A DNA stretch of 39,286 bases from Nocardia araoensis NBRC 100135 (GCF_000308435.1 NZ_BAFR01000110.1:1-39286), one strand, 5' to 3'; positions 9,124 to 16,690 are shown, numbered from the stretch's first letter. The notes: generated by a model from the letters alone, not told the origin. Made by a program: numbers and translations.

Positions 9124-9507
9124 TCAGGCAGCGAAATCGATCTCGATGCCGATGGTGCCCGCCTTGCCACGCCGCAGGTTGCTGCCGAGGATGACCAGCG
9201 GACCGGTGAGCCAGTACTTGCGGCGCAGCAGCTTGCGCACCCGCTCCGTGCCCTCGGCGTCGAGAATCCGTGCGGTTGCTCCGATCACCTCACCGTGCGG
9301 CTTGCCGGTCGCGCTGCACGGTTGCACGGTGACCGCCGGATTGCGGCGCAGGCGCTTGACCTTCCAGCTGTCGGTCACGGTCCAGACGTACAGTTTGCCG
9401 TTCTCGGACACCGCCCACACCGCGGTGCCGACGGGCGTGCCGTCCTTGCGGAAGGTGGTCAGCAGCACGTAGTCGGCCTTGGTGACGGCGTCCAGCGAAT
9501 TCGTCAT
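9124..9507 (-). CDS. PPOX-class F420-dependent enzyme family protein (copy 1)
   Basis: 127-residue split beta-barrel protein of the pyridoxamine-5'-phosphate-oxidase-like superfamily. The segments LTTFRKDGTPVGTAVW, KVKRLRRNPAVTVQPC and GATARILDAEGTERVRKLL are those of actinobacterial TIGR03666/Rv2061-like F420-binding proteins. Such proteins use F420H2 or bind flavins; the substrate is unknown. A close relative is encoded at 12098-12493, so the two bracket the PadR/VOC and MAP/XRE pairs. It is convergent with tldE. Confidence 0.85.
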   Translation of the reverse strand: MTNSLDAVTKADYVLLTTFRKDGTPVGTAVWAVSENGKLYVWTVTDSWKVKRLRRNPAVTVQPCSATGKPHGEVIGATARILDAEGTERVRKLLRRKYWLTGPLVILGSNLRRGKAGTIGIEIDFAA

Positions 9508-9585
9508 GCGGGCAGCGTATCCCGCATCCCGGCACGGTGAGCGACGCGGGAACGACGGCGGGTTCGTGCGCGCCTCGCCGGACGT

Positions 9586-10134
9586 TCACTCCGGCATCCG
9601 GTACTCCCCCGATTCCAGGCGGCCCAGCACTCCCTCGGTCCACTTCGACAGATTCTCGAACACGCCGCTCCACAACTCCAGCAGATCGGTCGCGTGCGGC
9701 GCCTCGTACCGTCCGGGGAAGTCCGGGATCATGGCCAGCAGGTCGGCGCGCACTTCCTCGCTGCGGCGGCGCTGTTCGCGCAGTTTCTCGATGACGTGCG
9801 CCCTCGGCAGGGCGTCCATGAAGGCGATGGCAGCGCCCAGTTCCTCCATGTCGATGCTGACCAGCGCTTCGTCCATGAGTCTGCGGAACTCGGCCTCCCC
9901 CGCCTCGGTCAGCTCGAACAGCGTGCGCCCCGGACCCTGGTCGCTGGTCTGGGTGCCGAACGCGCTGAGCTTGCCCTCGCGCGTGAGCTGTTTCAAGGCG
10001 TGATAGATCGAGCCGGGCTTGACGTTCGTCCAGGTTTCGGCCCGCCAGGACAGCAGCTCCTGGCGCACCGCGTAGCCGTGCACGGGCTGACGCAGGCGCA
10101 TCACCCCCAGCACCAGCAGGCGCACCACCGACAT
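9586..10134 (-). CDS. PadR family transcriptional regulator
   Basis: 182 residues. The N-terminal winged helix is typical of PadR (LLVLGVMRLRQPVHGYAVRQ, then NVKPGSIYHALKQLTREGKL and the wing GPGRTLFELTEAGEAEF). The C-terminal half is helical and similar to the PadR-s2 (Vir_act_alpha_C-like) dimerisation region. Local repressors of this family usually regulate an adjacent gene and themselves. It is divergent from the VOC gene, and two AGTCAA/TTGACT palindromes lie in the 109-base space between them, so it most likely represses both. The inducer is unknown. Confidence 0.92.
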   Translation of the reverse strand: MSVVRLLVLGVMRLRQPVHGYAVRQELLSWRAETWTNVKPGSIYHALKQLTREGKLSAFGTQTSDQGPGRTLFELTEAGEAEFRRLMDEALVSIDMEELGAAIAFMDALPRAHVIEKLREQRRRSEEVRADLLAMIPDFPGRYEAPHATDLLELWSGVFENLSKWTEGVLGRLESGEYRMPE

Positions 10135-10163
10135 CGCGTTCCTTTCGTCCAGGGACGCATGGT

Positions 10164-10177
10164 AGTCAAGTTTGACT
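10164..10177. promoter_or_regulatory. PadR-type operator 1
   Basis: Perfect inverted repeat AGTCAA-GT-TTGACT, 30 bases upstream of padR. Its TTGACT arm (10172-10177) also reads as a plus-strand -35 box, followed after 18 bases by TAGTCT (10196-10201), which would serve as -10 for the VOC gene. The same hexamers recur in the second palindrome. Confidence 0.6.
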
Positions 10178-10205
10178 TCCCACGGAAACCGCCCCTAGTC
10201 TCAGC

Positions 10206-10221
10206 TAGTCAAAATTGACTA
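10206..10221. promoter_or_regulatory. PadR-type operator 2
   Basis: Perfect inverted repeat TAGTCAA-AA-TTGACTA. Its centre is 43 bases (about four helical turns) from that of operator 1, so two dimers would bind on the same face. It lies at the expected start of the VOC-gene transcript, where binding would block transcription. Confidence 0.62.
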
Positions 10222-10243
10222 CCGCAGGTAATTGGGAGGTTTT

Positions 10244-10960
10244 ATGGCCGACACGGCGGTACCGCAGCTCTGGACGGGCGACCTGGCCGGCACGCTGGAC
10301 TTCTACCGGACACTGGGCTACACGGTGACCCACGAGCAGACCCGCCCCTACGTCTACGGCGCCGTGGAAGATCGCGGCTGCGCCCTGCACTTCGTGCCCG
10401 CTCCGAAGGACGGCGACATCCCCGCCGAACGCGCCGGCTGCCTCGTGATGGTCGACGACATCGAGGCCAGGCACCAGGCCTTCACCGCGGCGCTGCGCAG
10501 CCGCTACGGAAAGGTCCCCGCGAAAGGACTGCCCCGGATCACCCGTTTCCGGCCGGGGCAGTCCCGGTTCACCGTCATCGATCCGGCGGGCAACCAGGTG
10601 ATCTACATCCAGCGCGACGAACCACCGAAGGTGGAGTACGGCGGCTCCAAGGAGTTCGACGGGCTGGCCAGAGTGCTGGACAACGCCCGCATCCTGCGCG
10701 ACTTCAAGAACGACGACAGGGCCGCGTTCCGCGTGCTCGAGGTCGGCCTCGGCCGGTTCCGCGCCGAGGCGCCCCGGCGCGACGTGGCGCGGGCACTGGC
10801 GGCGCTCGCCGAACTGGCCGTCGCGACCGGCGACCCCGGCGGCGCCGATCGATTCCGGGCGGAATTGCGCGCGATGGAGCTGTCCGCCGAGGAACGCGCG
10901 TCCATCGCCGACGAGCTGCGCGCCTCCGACGACCTGTCCGCCTGGCTGTCGGAGACATAG
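10244..10960 (+). CDS. VOC (glyoxalase/bleomycin-resistance fold) protein with helical C-terminal extension
   Basis: 238 residues from ATG at 10244 with GGGAGGT three bases upstream. Residues 1-130 form one VOC repeat pair: VPQLWTGDLAGTLDFYRTLG at the start and FTVIDPAGNQVIYIQRDEPP at the end. Relatives bind metals, or sequester or modify small molecules such as bleomycin-type drugs. Residues about 140-238 form an alpha-helical extension rich in Ala, Arg and Glu that is not part of the VOC fold and may be a TPR-like or dimerisation domain. Divergence from padR and the paired operators suggest induced expression, perhaps for detoxification. The ligand is unknown. Confidence 0.82.
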   Translation: MADTAVPQLWTGDLAGTLDFYRTLGYTVTHEQTRPYVYGAVEDRGCALHFVPAPKDGDIPAERAGCLVMVDDIEARHQAFTAALRSRYGKVPAKGLPRITRFRPGQSRFTVIDPAGNQVIYIQRDEPPKVEYGGSKEFDGLARVLDNARILRDFKNDDRAAFRVLEVGLGRFRAEAPRRDVARALAALAELAVATGDPGGADRFRAELRAMELSAEERASIADELRASDDLSAWLSET

Positions 10961-10970
10961 ACGCGGCGCG

Positions 10971-11738
10971 TCAGGCCGCGGTCAGCACCTGCGGCCCATC
11001 CGGCGTGATCGCGACGGTGTGCTCGGAATGCGCGGTGCGGGAGCCGTCCGCCGAACGGATGGTCCAGCCGTCGGGGTCGGTGACGATACGGTCGGTCGTG
11101 CGCGCGAACCACGGTTCGATCGCGATGGTGAGTCCGGGGCGCAGCCGATAGCCGCGCCCCGGGCGGCCGTCGTTGGGCACGTGCGGGTCCTCGTGCATGG
11201 TGCGACCGAGGCCGTGACCGCCGAATTCGGTGTTCACCGGATAGCCGTACGCACGCGCCACCCCGGCGATGGCGGCGGAGATGTCGCCGATGTGGTTGCC
11301 CGGCACCGCGACCTCGATCGCCGCGGCCAGCGCCTCCTCGGTCGCCCGCACCAGCCGCACGTCCTCGTCCGCGGCCGACCCGACCACGACCGTGGTCGCC
11401 GCGTCCGCGACCCAGCCTTCGACGCCGACCGCGAGGTCCATGGTCAGCACGTCGCCGTCGCGCAAGGCGTAGTCGAATGGAAGTCCATGCAGCACAGCGT
11501 CGTTCACCGACAGGCAGACGGTATTGCGAAACGGTCCGCGCCCGAACGATGGCGCGTAGTCCCAGTAGCACGACTGGGCTCCGCGCTCGCGGATGCGTTC
11601 CCGGACGTGGGCTTCCAGGTCGAGCAGGTTCACTCCCACCCGCGCCCGCTCGCGCAACTCGGCGAGGACGTCGGCGACGAAGCGCCCCGCCACTCGCATC
11701 CGCGCTATTTCCGCGGGGCTCTTCAGCTCGACCATCAT
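10971..11738 (-). CDS. map: Methionine aminopeptidase, type I (accessory copy)
   Basis: Cytosolic enzyme that removes N-terminal methionine from new proteins. 255 residues; two adjacent ATGs (11738 and 11735) follow TGGAGGA, and the second has the better spacing. All metal ligands and catalytic residues expected of the family are visible: LTMDLAVGVEGWVADAATT (two Asp), VLHGLP (substrate His), GGHGLGRTMHEDPHVPN (His), LTIAIEPWF (Glu) and SEHTVAITPDG (Glu). It lacks the SH3-binding N-terminal extension of MetAP1c forms. Actinomycetes generally carry a housekeeping copy near secY, so this one is probably an extra, regulated copy; that is inferred from context. It is divergent from an XRE regulator, with two palindromes over its promoter. 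Confidence 0.92.
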   Translation of the reverse strand: MMVELKSPAEIARMRVAGRFVADVLAELRERARVGVNLLDLEAHVRERIRERGAQSCYWDYAPSFGRGPFRNTVCLSVNDAVLHGLPFDYALRDGDVLTMDLAVGVEGWVADAATTVVVGSAADEDVRLVRATEEALAAAIEVAVPGNHIGDISAAIAGVARAYGYPVNTEFGGHGLGRTMHEDPHVPNDGRPGRGYRLRPGLTIAIEPWFARTTDRIVTDPDGWTIRSADGSRTAHSEHTVAITPDGPQVLTAA

Positions 11739-11752
11739 TCCTCCAGTACGCC

Positions 11753-11766
11753 GGTATTTTAATACC
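11753..11766. promoter_or_regulatory. Operator 1 of map/XRE pair
   Basis: Perfect palindrome GGTATT-TT-AATACC. It overlaps the predicted -10 of the map promoter. A second copy of the GGTAT...ATACC motif lies 28 bases away, centre to centre. Confidence 0.6.
11756..11761 (-). promoter_or_regulatory. Putative -10 box of map promoter
   Basis: On the minus strand TAAAAT lies inside operator 1, about 20 bases before the map start. The -35 position would fall on the edge of operator 2 and does not match TTGACA, so the promoter looks weak or activator-dependent without being repressed. AT-rich hexamers are rare in this GC-rich window, which supports the call. Confidence 0.5.
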
Positions 11767-11780
11767 AGCTTAGCCGCGAC

Positions 11781-11794
11781 GGTATTTTTATACC
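11781..11794. promoter_or_regulatory. Operator 2 of map/XRE pair
   Basis: Inverted repeat GGTAT-TTTT-ATACC. It overlaps the -35 region expected for map and lies just upstream of the -35 of the XRE gene. It shares both half-sites with operator 1. Confidence 0.6.
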
Positions 11795-11802
11795 AACCCG
11801 TC

Positions 11803-11831
11803 TTGCGGCGGCCAACCGCCGTCCGTAGCCT
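11803..11831 (+). promoter_or_regulatory. Leaderless promoter of XRE regulator gene
   Basis: TTGCGG (11803-11808), 17-base spacer, TAGCCT (11826-11831), then 6 bases to the ATG at 11838. The spacing predicts that transcription starts at the initiation codon. A nearly identical arrangement precedes the secreted hydrolase gene at 34492. Confidence 0.5.
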
Positions 11832-11837
11832 GAGCGA

Positions 11838-12101
11838 ATGGTCCGTCTTCCGTTGACTCCAGCGCAGGTCGAGGCAGGCCGCCGCCTCGGCTCCGCCCTG
11901 CGCGCGGCCCGCGCGGACCGCGAGCTCACCGACGTCGCTCGGGCCGCCGGAATCTCACCTGAGACGCTGCGCAAGATCGAGACCGGCCGGTTGCCCTCCC
12001 CCGCCTTCGGCACCGTGGTGGCATTGGCACAGGCGCTCGCGCTACCGCTCGACGATCTCGCCGACATCTGGCGCTCGGCGGGACTGGCCGAGTCCGCCTA
12101 G
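11838..12101 (+). CDS. Small XRE family transcriptional regulator
   Basis: 87-residue protein consisting almost only of a lambda-repressor-like helix-turn-helix: LGSALRAARADRELTDVARA, then AGISPETLRKIETGRLPSPA and FGTVVALAQALALPLDDLAD. There is no ligand domain, so any signal would act through dimerisation or a partner. It is divergent from the accessory methionine aminopeptidase gene and probably binds the two GGTAT...ATACC palindromes between them. Its stop codon overlaps that of the convergent PPOX gene within CTAG. Confidence 0.88.
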   Translation: MVRLPLTPAQVEAGRRLGSALRAARADRELTDVARAAGISPETLRKIETGRLPSPAFGTVVALAQALALPLDDLADIWRSAGLAESA

Positions 12102-12493
12102 GACGGATCGCCCGCCGCACTCGGAACGATCGCGATCCCGACGGACGCGTCCGCGCCGCGCAGCAACTTGTGCCCGCGAATGGCGAGTTTGCCGATGATC
12201 CCGTACTTGTCCGCGACCACGTCACGCACATGCTGCGTGCCGTCCGCGTCGAGGATGCGCGCGCTGCCTCGCAGCACCTCCTCCGCGGTCGGCCGCCCAC
12301 GCCCGTCGCACACCTGCAGCGTGACATCCGGATTGCGGCGGATCCGCTTGACCTTCCCACTCCCGGGATCGGTCCACACGACGATCCGGTCACCATCCGG
12401 GGCCACCCATACCGGTGCGCCGACCGGCGTCCCGTCCTTCTTGAAGGTGGTCAGCTGTACGAATTTGCTCCGACTCATCTCGTTCCACGTCAT
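12098..12493 (-). CDS. PPOX-class F420-dependent enzyme family protein (copy 2)
   Basis: 131 residues. The segments QLTTFKKDGTPVGAPVW, GKVKRIRRNPDVTLQVC and GSARILDADGTQHVRDVV align along the whole length with the protein encoded at 9124-9507, so the two are paralogues. It is likely a cytosolic split-barrel protein that binds F420 or flavin. Its stop overlaps that of the convergent XRE gene. No substrate can be assigned. Confidence 0.85.
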   Translation of the reverse strand: MTWNEMSRSKFVQLTTFKKDGTPVGAPVWVAPDGDRIVVWTDPGSGKVKRIRRNPDVTLQVCDGRGRPTAEEVLRGSARILDADGTQHVRDVVADKYGIIGKLAIRGHKLLRGADASVGIAIVPSAAGDPS

Positions 12494-12591
12494 AGGGAAA
12501 CGGTAGGCCCGCGCGACGGCGGCGACATCCGACCGCGGAACGGTTCGCGATTACGCGTACGCACGTAGCGCCACGCCCGCGGGACGCCCTC

Positions 12592-13578
12592 TCACCGCCA
12601 GCCGGTGGCGAATTCCAGGGCGAGGCTGGAGATTCCGAGGGCGAGGGAAAGGATGCCGCCGAAGAGCAAGGGGCGATGGCCTGCGGTGCGTAGGCGCTGC
12701 GCGGTGAGGGTGGTGCCGACGGCGGCCAAGGCGGCGGCGATCAGCCAGGCGCTGAGGTGGCGCAGGGCTGTCGTCGACGAAGCTGGGATCACACCGGTGG
12801 CGGCGGCGGCCGACGCGACGAGGAACAACACCAGGAACAGCGGAACGGTGCGCCACAGTGGCGTGTCGCCCGAGTCGTGCCGCGCTCCGAGTTGCAATCC
12901 GACGCACAGCGGGATGATCGCCAGGCTGCGCACCAGCTTCACGATGACGGCGAACTGCGCCGCGACGGAGCCGAAGGCCACCCCGGCGGCGAGCACCGAG
13001 GACGTGTCGTTGACGGCGGTGCCCGCCCACAGGCCGAACGCCTCCTCGGACATGCCGAGCAGGCGGCCGAGCGGCGGATAGACCAGCACCGCGACGACAT
13101 TGAAGACGAAGATGGTGCCGAGAGCGTAGGCGACCCGATCGCGGTCGGGTTTGATGACCGCCGTGGCGGCCGCGATCGCGGAGGCGCCGCAGATGGTGGT
13201 GCCCACCGCCACCAGGATGGCGGACTCCCGGTCCAGGGCCAGCAGCCTGCCGACGACCAGCGCGGCCAGTGCGCCGACGAGCAGCGTGCCGACCAGCACG
13301 ACCATCGTGGCGCGGCCCACGCCGACCACCGCGCCGACGGGCAACCCGAGACCGAGCAGAACGATGGCGGCGCCGAGCAGCCGATGCTGAGCCGAGGCCA
13401 GCCCGGGAGCGAAACGCTCGTCCCCGGCGCGACGCGCGAACACGCCGAACACCGCGCCACCGGCCAGCGCGATCACGGGCGCGCCGAGGACGGGCCACAC
13501 CGTGCCGAGGAAGGTCGCGACGGTGGCGATCGCCGCCGCTGCAGAAAAGCCCGGACCATACCGGCGAATGTGCGTCAT
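12592..13578 (-). CDS. YeiH family putative sulfate exporter
   Basis: 328 residues from ATG at 13578 (MTHIRRYGPGF); an ATG at 13638 would add a polar 20-residue tail and cannot be excluded. It is an integral membrane protein of the UPF0324/YeiH family with about ten hydrophobic segments. Family-typical stretches are LLGAAIVLLGLGLPVGAVVG, VGTTICGASAIAAATAVIKP and AGTAVNDTSSVLAAGVAFG. YeiH proteins are annotated as sulfate exporters, but the transported anion is poorly established. It is divergent from a LysR gene, the usual partner (YeiE/CysB-like), which probably activates it. Confidence 0.88.
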   Translation of the reverse strand: MTHIRRYGPGFSAAAAIATVATFLGTVWPVLGAPVIALAGGAVFGVFARRAGDERFAPGLASAQHRLLGAAIVLLGLGLPVGAVVGVGRATMVVLVGTLLVGALAALVVGRLLALDRESAILVAVGTTICGASAIAAATAVIKPDRDRVAYALGTIFVFNVVAVLVYPPLGRLLGMSEEAFGLWAGTAVNDTSSVLAAGVAFGSVAAQFAVIVKLVRSLAIIPLCVGLQLGARHDSGDTPLWRTVPLFLVLFLVASAAAATGVIPASSTTALRHLSAWLIAAALAAVGTTLTAQRLRTAGHRPLLFGGILSLALGISSLALEFATGWR

Positions 13579-13684
13579 CTTCAAGACGATCGCGGCAAAC
13601 GATCTGTTCGGGTAGCCGTCGTCACGACACCACCCCATAAGCCGCGCTGATGGGCCTGGAGGAACGCCGCGGCGGCCACCGGCT

Positions 13685-13690
13685 CATAAT
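13685..13690 (+). promoter_or_regulatory. Putative leaderless -10 of LysR gene
   Basis: CATAAT, close to the TATAAT consensus, ends 6 bases before the ATG at 13697. No Shine-Dalgarno sequence precedes the gene, so leaderless translation is likely. No good -35 is present. Confidence 0.4.
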
Positions 13691-13696
13691 CTGCCC

Positions 13697-14626
13697 ATGA
13701 CGCTGCCGCCCGGGACACCCGATCTGGAGGTGCTCGACCTGCTCGTCTCCGTAGCGGAGCTGGGCAGCCTCGGCGCGGCCGCGCGCAGGCACGGCATCAG
13801 CCAGCCGGCCGCGAGCATGCGCATCAGCGCCCTGGAACGACGGCTCCGGCTACGGCTGCTGGATCGCGGCCCGACCGGATCGTCGCTCACCGACGCGGGA
13901 AGCGCGGTCGTCGGCCATGCGCAACCCGTGCTCGAGGCCGCGCGAGCCTTCGGAGCCGGCGTGGCCGCCCTGCACGCCGCGCAGGTGCCACACCTGCGGA
14001 TCGCCGCGTCGAAGACCATCGCCGACCACCGGATTCCGCAGTGGCTCAATGCTTTACGCGAGGTATATCCCGAGGTGGCGATATCCCTCGAGGTCGACAA
14101 CACCCGGCAGGTCGAGGAACTGGTCCGCGCCGCGCGAGCGGACATCGGTTTCGTCGAGGGGCCGCACCCGCCGCCCGGCCTGGGCGGCCGGGTGCTCGGC
14201 ACGGACGAACTGGTCGTCGTGGTGGCGCCCGGCCATCCGTGGGCGCGGCGCCGCCGACCGGTGACGTTGCGCGACCTCGCCACCACTCCCCTGCTGTGGC
14301 GCGAGCCGGGGTCCGGCACCCGGGATACCGTATGGGAAATCCTCGGTGCGGAGTGCCAGCCCGCCCGCCCAGCCGCTGAACTGGGCTCGGCAGCAGCCAT
14401 TCTCGCCTCCGCCCGAGCCGGAGTCGCACCGGCGGTGCTGAGCCGGTTGATCGCAGGCCCCGATGTGGACAGCGGCGCCTTGGTCGAGGCGAAGACCGCG
14501 GACTCCGTCGTGCTCACCCGGAAATTCCGCGCCATCTGGCGCCGTCAAGCGCCCCCGTCCGGACCAGCGGAACTCCTGACCCGATACGCCGCGGGCGGCG
14601 TCCGACGCGGTGCGCGCAAGAGGTGA
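13697..14626 (+). CDS. LysR family transcriptional regulator
   Basis: 309 residues. The N-terminal winged helix spans residues 8-68 (LDLLVSVAELGSLGAAARRH, then GISQPAASMRISALERRL and DRGPTGSSLTDAG). The substrate-binding fold follows (PHLRIAASKTIADHRIPQW, LVVVVAPGHPWARR, LRDLATTPLLWREPGSGTR), resembling CysB/YeiE-type members. Divergence from the YeiH exporter with a 118-base gap indicates local control, and the co-inducer may be a sulfur compound. The start is fixed by the -10-like CATAAT just upstream. Confidence 0.92.
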   Translation: MTLPPGTPDLEVLDLLVSVAELGSLGAAARRHGISQPAASMRISALERRLRLRLLDRGPTGSSLTDAGSAVVGHAQPVLEAARAFGAGVAALHAAQVPHLRIAASKTIADHRIPQWLNALREVYPEVAISLEVDNTRQVEELVRAARADIGFVEGPHPPPGLGGRVLGTDELVVVVAPGHPWARRRRPVTLRDLATTPLLWREPGSGTRDTVWEILGAECQPARPAAELGSAAAILASARAGVAPAVLSRLIAGPDVDSGALVEAKTADSVVLTRKFRAIWRRQAPPSGPAELLTRYAAGGVRRGARKR

Positions 14627-14690
14627 AACATGCACCTCGCATTCGGGACCGCGGGGACGCGGGTGGGCGCGGCGGCGCGAACAGTCGACA

Positions 14691-15485
14691 ATGAATGCCA
14701 TGACGGTGCGACGAACCGACGGCACAAGCGGCGCGACGGCGCACCGCACGCGGCCGGACGCGTACCGGCGCGAAGCGCCCCGGCGCACGGATCTGGTCTG
14801 GTATGCCGCGTACGGCTCGAATATGAGCCTGGCCAGGCTGCGCACCTATCTTCGCGGTGGCAGGCCCGACGGCGGGACCCTCACCCTGCCGGGCTGCCGC
14901 GACCACGCCGACCCGCTCCGCTCGACGCCCCTCCTGCTCCGGGGCGTGCTGTATTTCGCCACCGAATCGCTGACCTGGACCGGCGGCCGCGCGTTCTACG
15001 ACCCCGGCTGCCCGGGCGAGATCGCCGTGCACGCCCATCTGCTGACCACCGCACAGTTCTCCGACATCGCGGCGCAGGAGATGTATCGCGCCCCGGGGAC
15101 GGAGGTGGACCTGAGCGAGGCGATCGCGAACGGGACGACCACGCTCGGCCCGGGCCGCTACGAAACGTTGGTGTACGCGGGAAGGCACGCCGGGTACCCG
15201 GTGCTCACCTTCACCGCGCCCTGGCGTTATCGCGACGTGCGGGGGAATCCGCCCGCCGCCGCCTACCTGCGTTATCTGGCGGCGGGCCTGCACGCGGCGC
15301 ACGGCTGGTCCGCCCGTACGACCGCGGGTTATCTCGCCACTCGTCCCGGTGCCGACCGGCGCTGGACCCCCGAGACGGTCCGTGCCCTGCTCGGCGACGG
15401 CCGGTCGGTGCGCCGAGCCTACGAGGAGACCGCGGCCGCACCGGCCCACGCACCGACCGGCGATCCGTTCTCGGAGTCCCGGTAG
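14691..15485 (+). CDS. Gamma-glutamylcyclotransferase-like fold protein
   Basis: 264 residues from ATG at 14691; ATG at 14700 is an alternative with GACAAT 7 bases before it. After a disordered basic N-terminus, WYAAYGSNM (about residue 43) is the glycine-rich nucleation loop of the GGCT/AIG2 fold. The strand LRGVLYFATESLTWTGGRAF and the later GRYETLVYAGRHAGYPVLTF fit the barrel. Similar actinobacterial proteins are often misnamed histone deacetylase. GGCT enzymes release 5-oxoproline from gamma-glutamyl compounds, but the catalytic Glu cannot be assigned with confidence here. Its last 67 bases overlap the end of the convergent PucR gene. Confidence 0.75.
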   Translation: MNAMTVRRTDGTSGATAHRTRPDAYRREAPRRTDLVWYAAYGSNMSLARLRTYLRGGRPDGGTLTLPGCRDHADPLRSTPLLLRGVLYFATESLTWTGGRAFYDPGCPGEIAVHAHLLTTAQFSDIAAQEMYRAPGTEVDLSEAIANGTTTLGPGRYETLVYAGRHAGYPVLTFTAPWRYRDVRGNPPAAAYLRYLAAGLHAAHGWSARTTAGYLATRPGADRRWTPETVRALLGDGRSVRRAYEETAAAPAHAPTGDPFSESR

Positions 15486-16690
15486 CTGCGAGCGACCAGC
15501 GCCGCACGCAGGTACCACACCCCGGATGCCTGGGCCGGGTCGAAACCGGTGAGCTGACCGATGCGTTTGAGCCGGTAGTCCACGGTGTTGGTGTGGATGT
15601 GCAGCGATCGCGCGGTGCGCTGGCGATTCAGGTTCGTGCCGATGTGACGTTTGAGCGTCTCGAGTAGTTCTGGGTGCTCGTCGAGCGGATCGAGCAGGGT
15701 GCGCAAGGTTTCCAGTCCGGGTCCTGGCCGGGTGAGCTGATATTCCAGTGCGAGGTCGTCGAAACGGAACAGACCGCGGGTCCAGCTCAGCCGTTGCACC
15801 ATGTCCAGCAGTTCGTGCGCACGGTCGGCGGCCGTCGGCACCTCGACCGGGGTAGCGGCGATCACCGTCGCGACGATCGGCACCTGCGCGGCGCGGCCGA
15901 GGCTGTCCACCAGTTCGTCCAGGGCCTTGTCCTCCGGCGTCGCGGACGGTAGCAGAATGGTGCCGCCGTCGACGCTCAGCAGCGACAGCACCGATTCACC
16001 GCAGCGGGTGGCGAGTTCGGATTGCACCCGGCGCAGCTTCCGACGCGCCACGACCGCACCGTCCAGATGCGGGTTGCGCTCCTCCGGGTGCGGCGGGATG
16101 GCCAACGCGACAACGGAATACGAGTCGGCGATCTGGATGCCGCATTCGCGAGCCATGGTGAAGGTGGGGTGCCCACCGAGCAGGGCCGAGGCGAGGGTGT
16201 GCGCGGCCGTGTGGTGCTCACCGACCACGGCACGCAACTCGGTCACGTAGGCCCGCGAGACGGTCGAGGTGATGGTGTCCAGGATCTCCAGCAGACGGCG
16301 GCTGATCTCCTTGAGACTGTCGAAGTCCGCGGCGGTCGCATTCGCGACGATCAGGTCGAAGCCGAGTTTGAATCCCTCGTGCACGGCGTGGTGGATGGTA
16401 TCGATCGGGATGCCTTCCCGCGCCCAGCCCGCCGCGGCGTTGCGCAGCAGGAGGGTCTTCTCGGGGATATCGCTGCCGTCGAGCATGCTGACGGCAAGTT
16501 CCAGGCACAGGCGGGTGATGTTGGTGATGTCGCCGTTGAGCGCCTCACCGGGGAGCGTCCGGCAGTGCGCGACGGTCTCGATGAAGTGGCCGACCATTTT
16601 GCGAGACAGATTCCGCACGTCTCGCAGTGAAGAACTGGCCGGTCGGCCCGACAGGGTCAGATCCGGGCCTGCCGAATCGGTGATGGACAT
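15419..16690 (-). CDS. PucR family transcriptional regulator with RsbRD-like N-terminal domain
   Basis: 423 residues from ATG at 16690, preceded by GGAAGGAG. Residues about 20-165 form an all-helical domain of the RsbRD_N type (ITRLCLELAVSMLD, AREGIPIDTIHHAVHEGFKL, LDTITSTVSRAYVTEL). Residues about 165-320 form the degenerate GGDEF-like middle domain of PucR/CdaR proteins. The C-terminus has the HTH_30 helix-turn-helix (LLETLKRHIGTNLNRQRTAR, then SLHIHTNTVDYRLKRIGQLTG split by its turn). Such regulators often activate catabolic genes. It is divergent from a small gene encoding a copy of its N-terminal domain. Target and ligand are unknown. Confidence 0.88.
   Translation of the reverse strand: MSITDSAGPDLTLSGRPASSSLRDVRNLSRKMVGHFIETVAHCRTLPGEALNGDITNITRLCLELAVSMLDGSDIPEKTLLLRNAAAGWAREGIPIDTIHHAVHEGFKLGFDLIVANATAADFDSLKEISRRLLEILDTITSTVSRAYVTELRAVVGEHHTAAHTLASALLGGHPTFTMARECGIQIADSYSVVALAIPPHPEERNPHLDGAVVARRKLRRVQSELATRCGESVLSLLSVDGGTILLPSATPEDKALDELVDSLGRAAQVPIVATVIAATPVEVPTAADRAHELLDMVQRLSWTRGLFRFDDLALEYQLTRPGPGLETLRTLLDPLDEHPELLETLKRHIGTNLNRQRTARSLHIHTNTVDYRLKRIGQLTGFDPAQASGVWYLRAALVARSYRDSENGSPVGAWAGAAAVSS

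Noticed and set aside
14620..14638. GAGGTG/CACCTC inverted repeat over the LysR stop codon
   Set aside because: Only 6 base pairs, 7-base loop and no T-run; too weak to call a terminator or operator.
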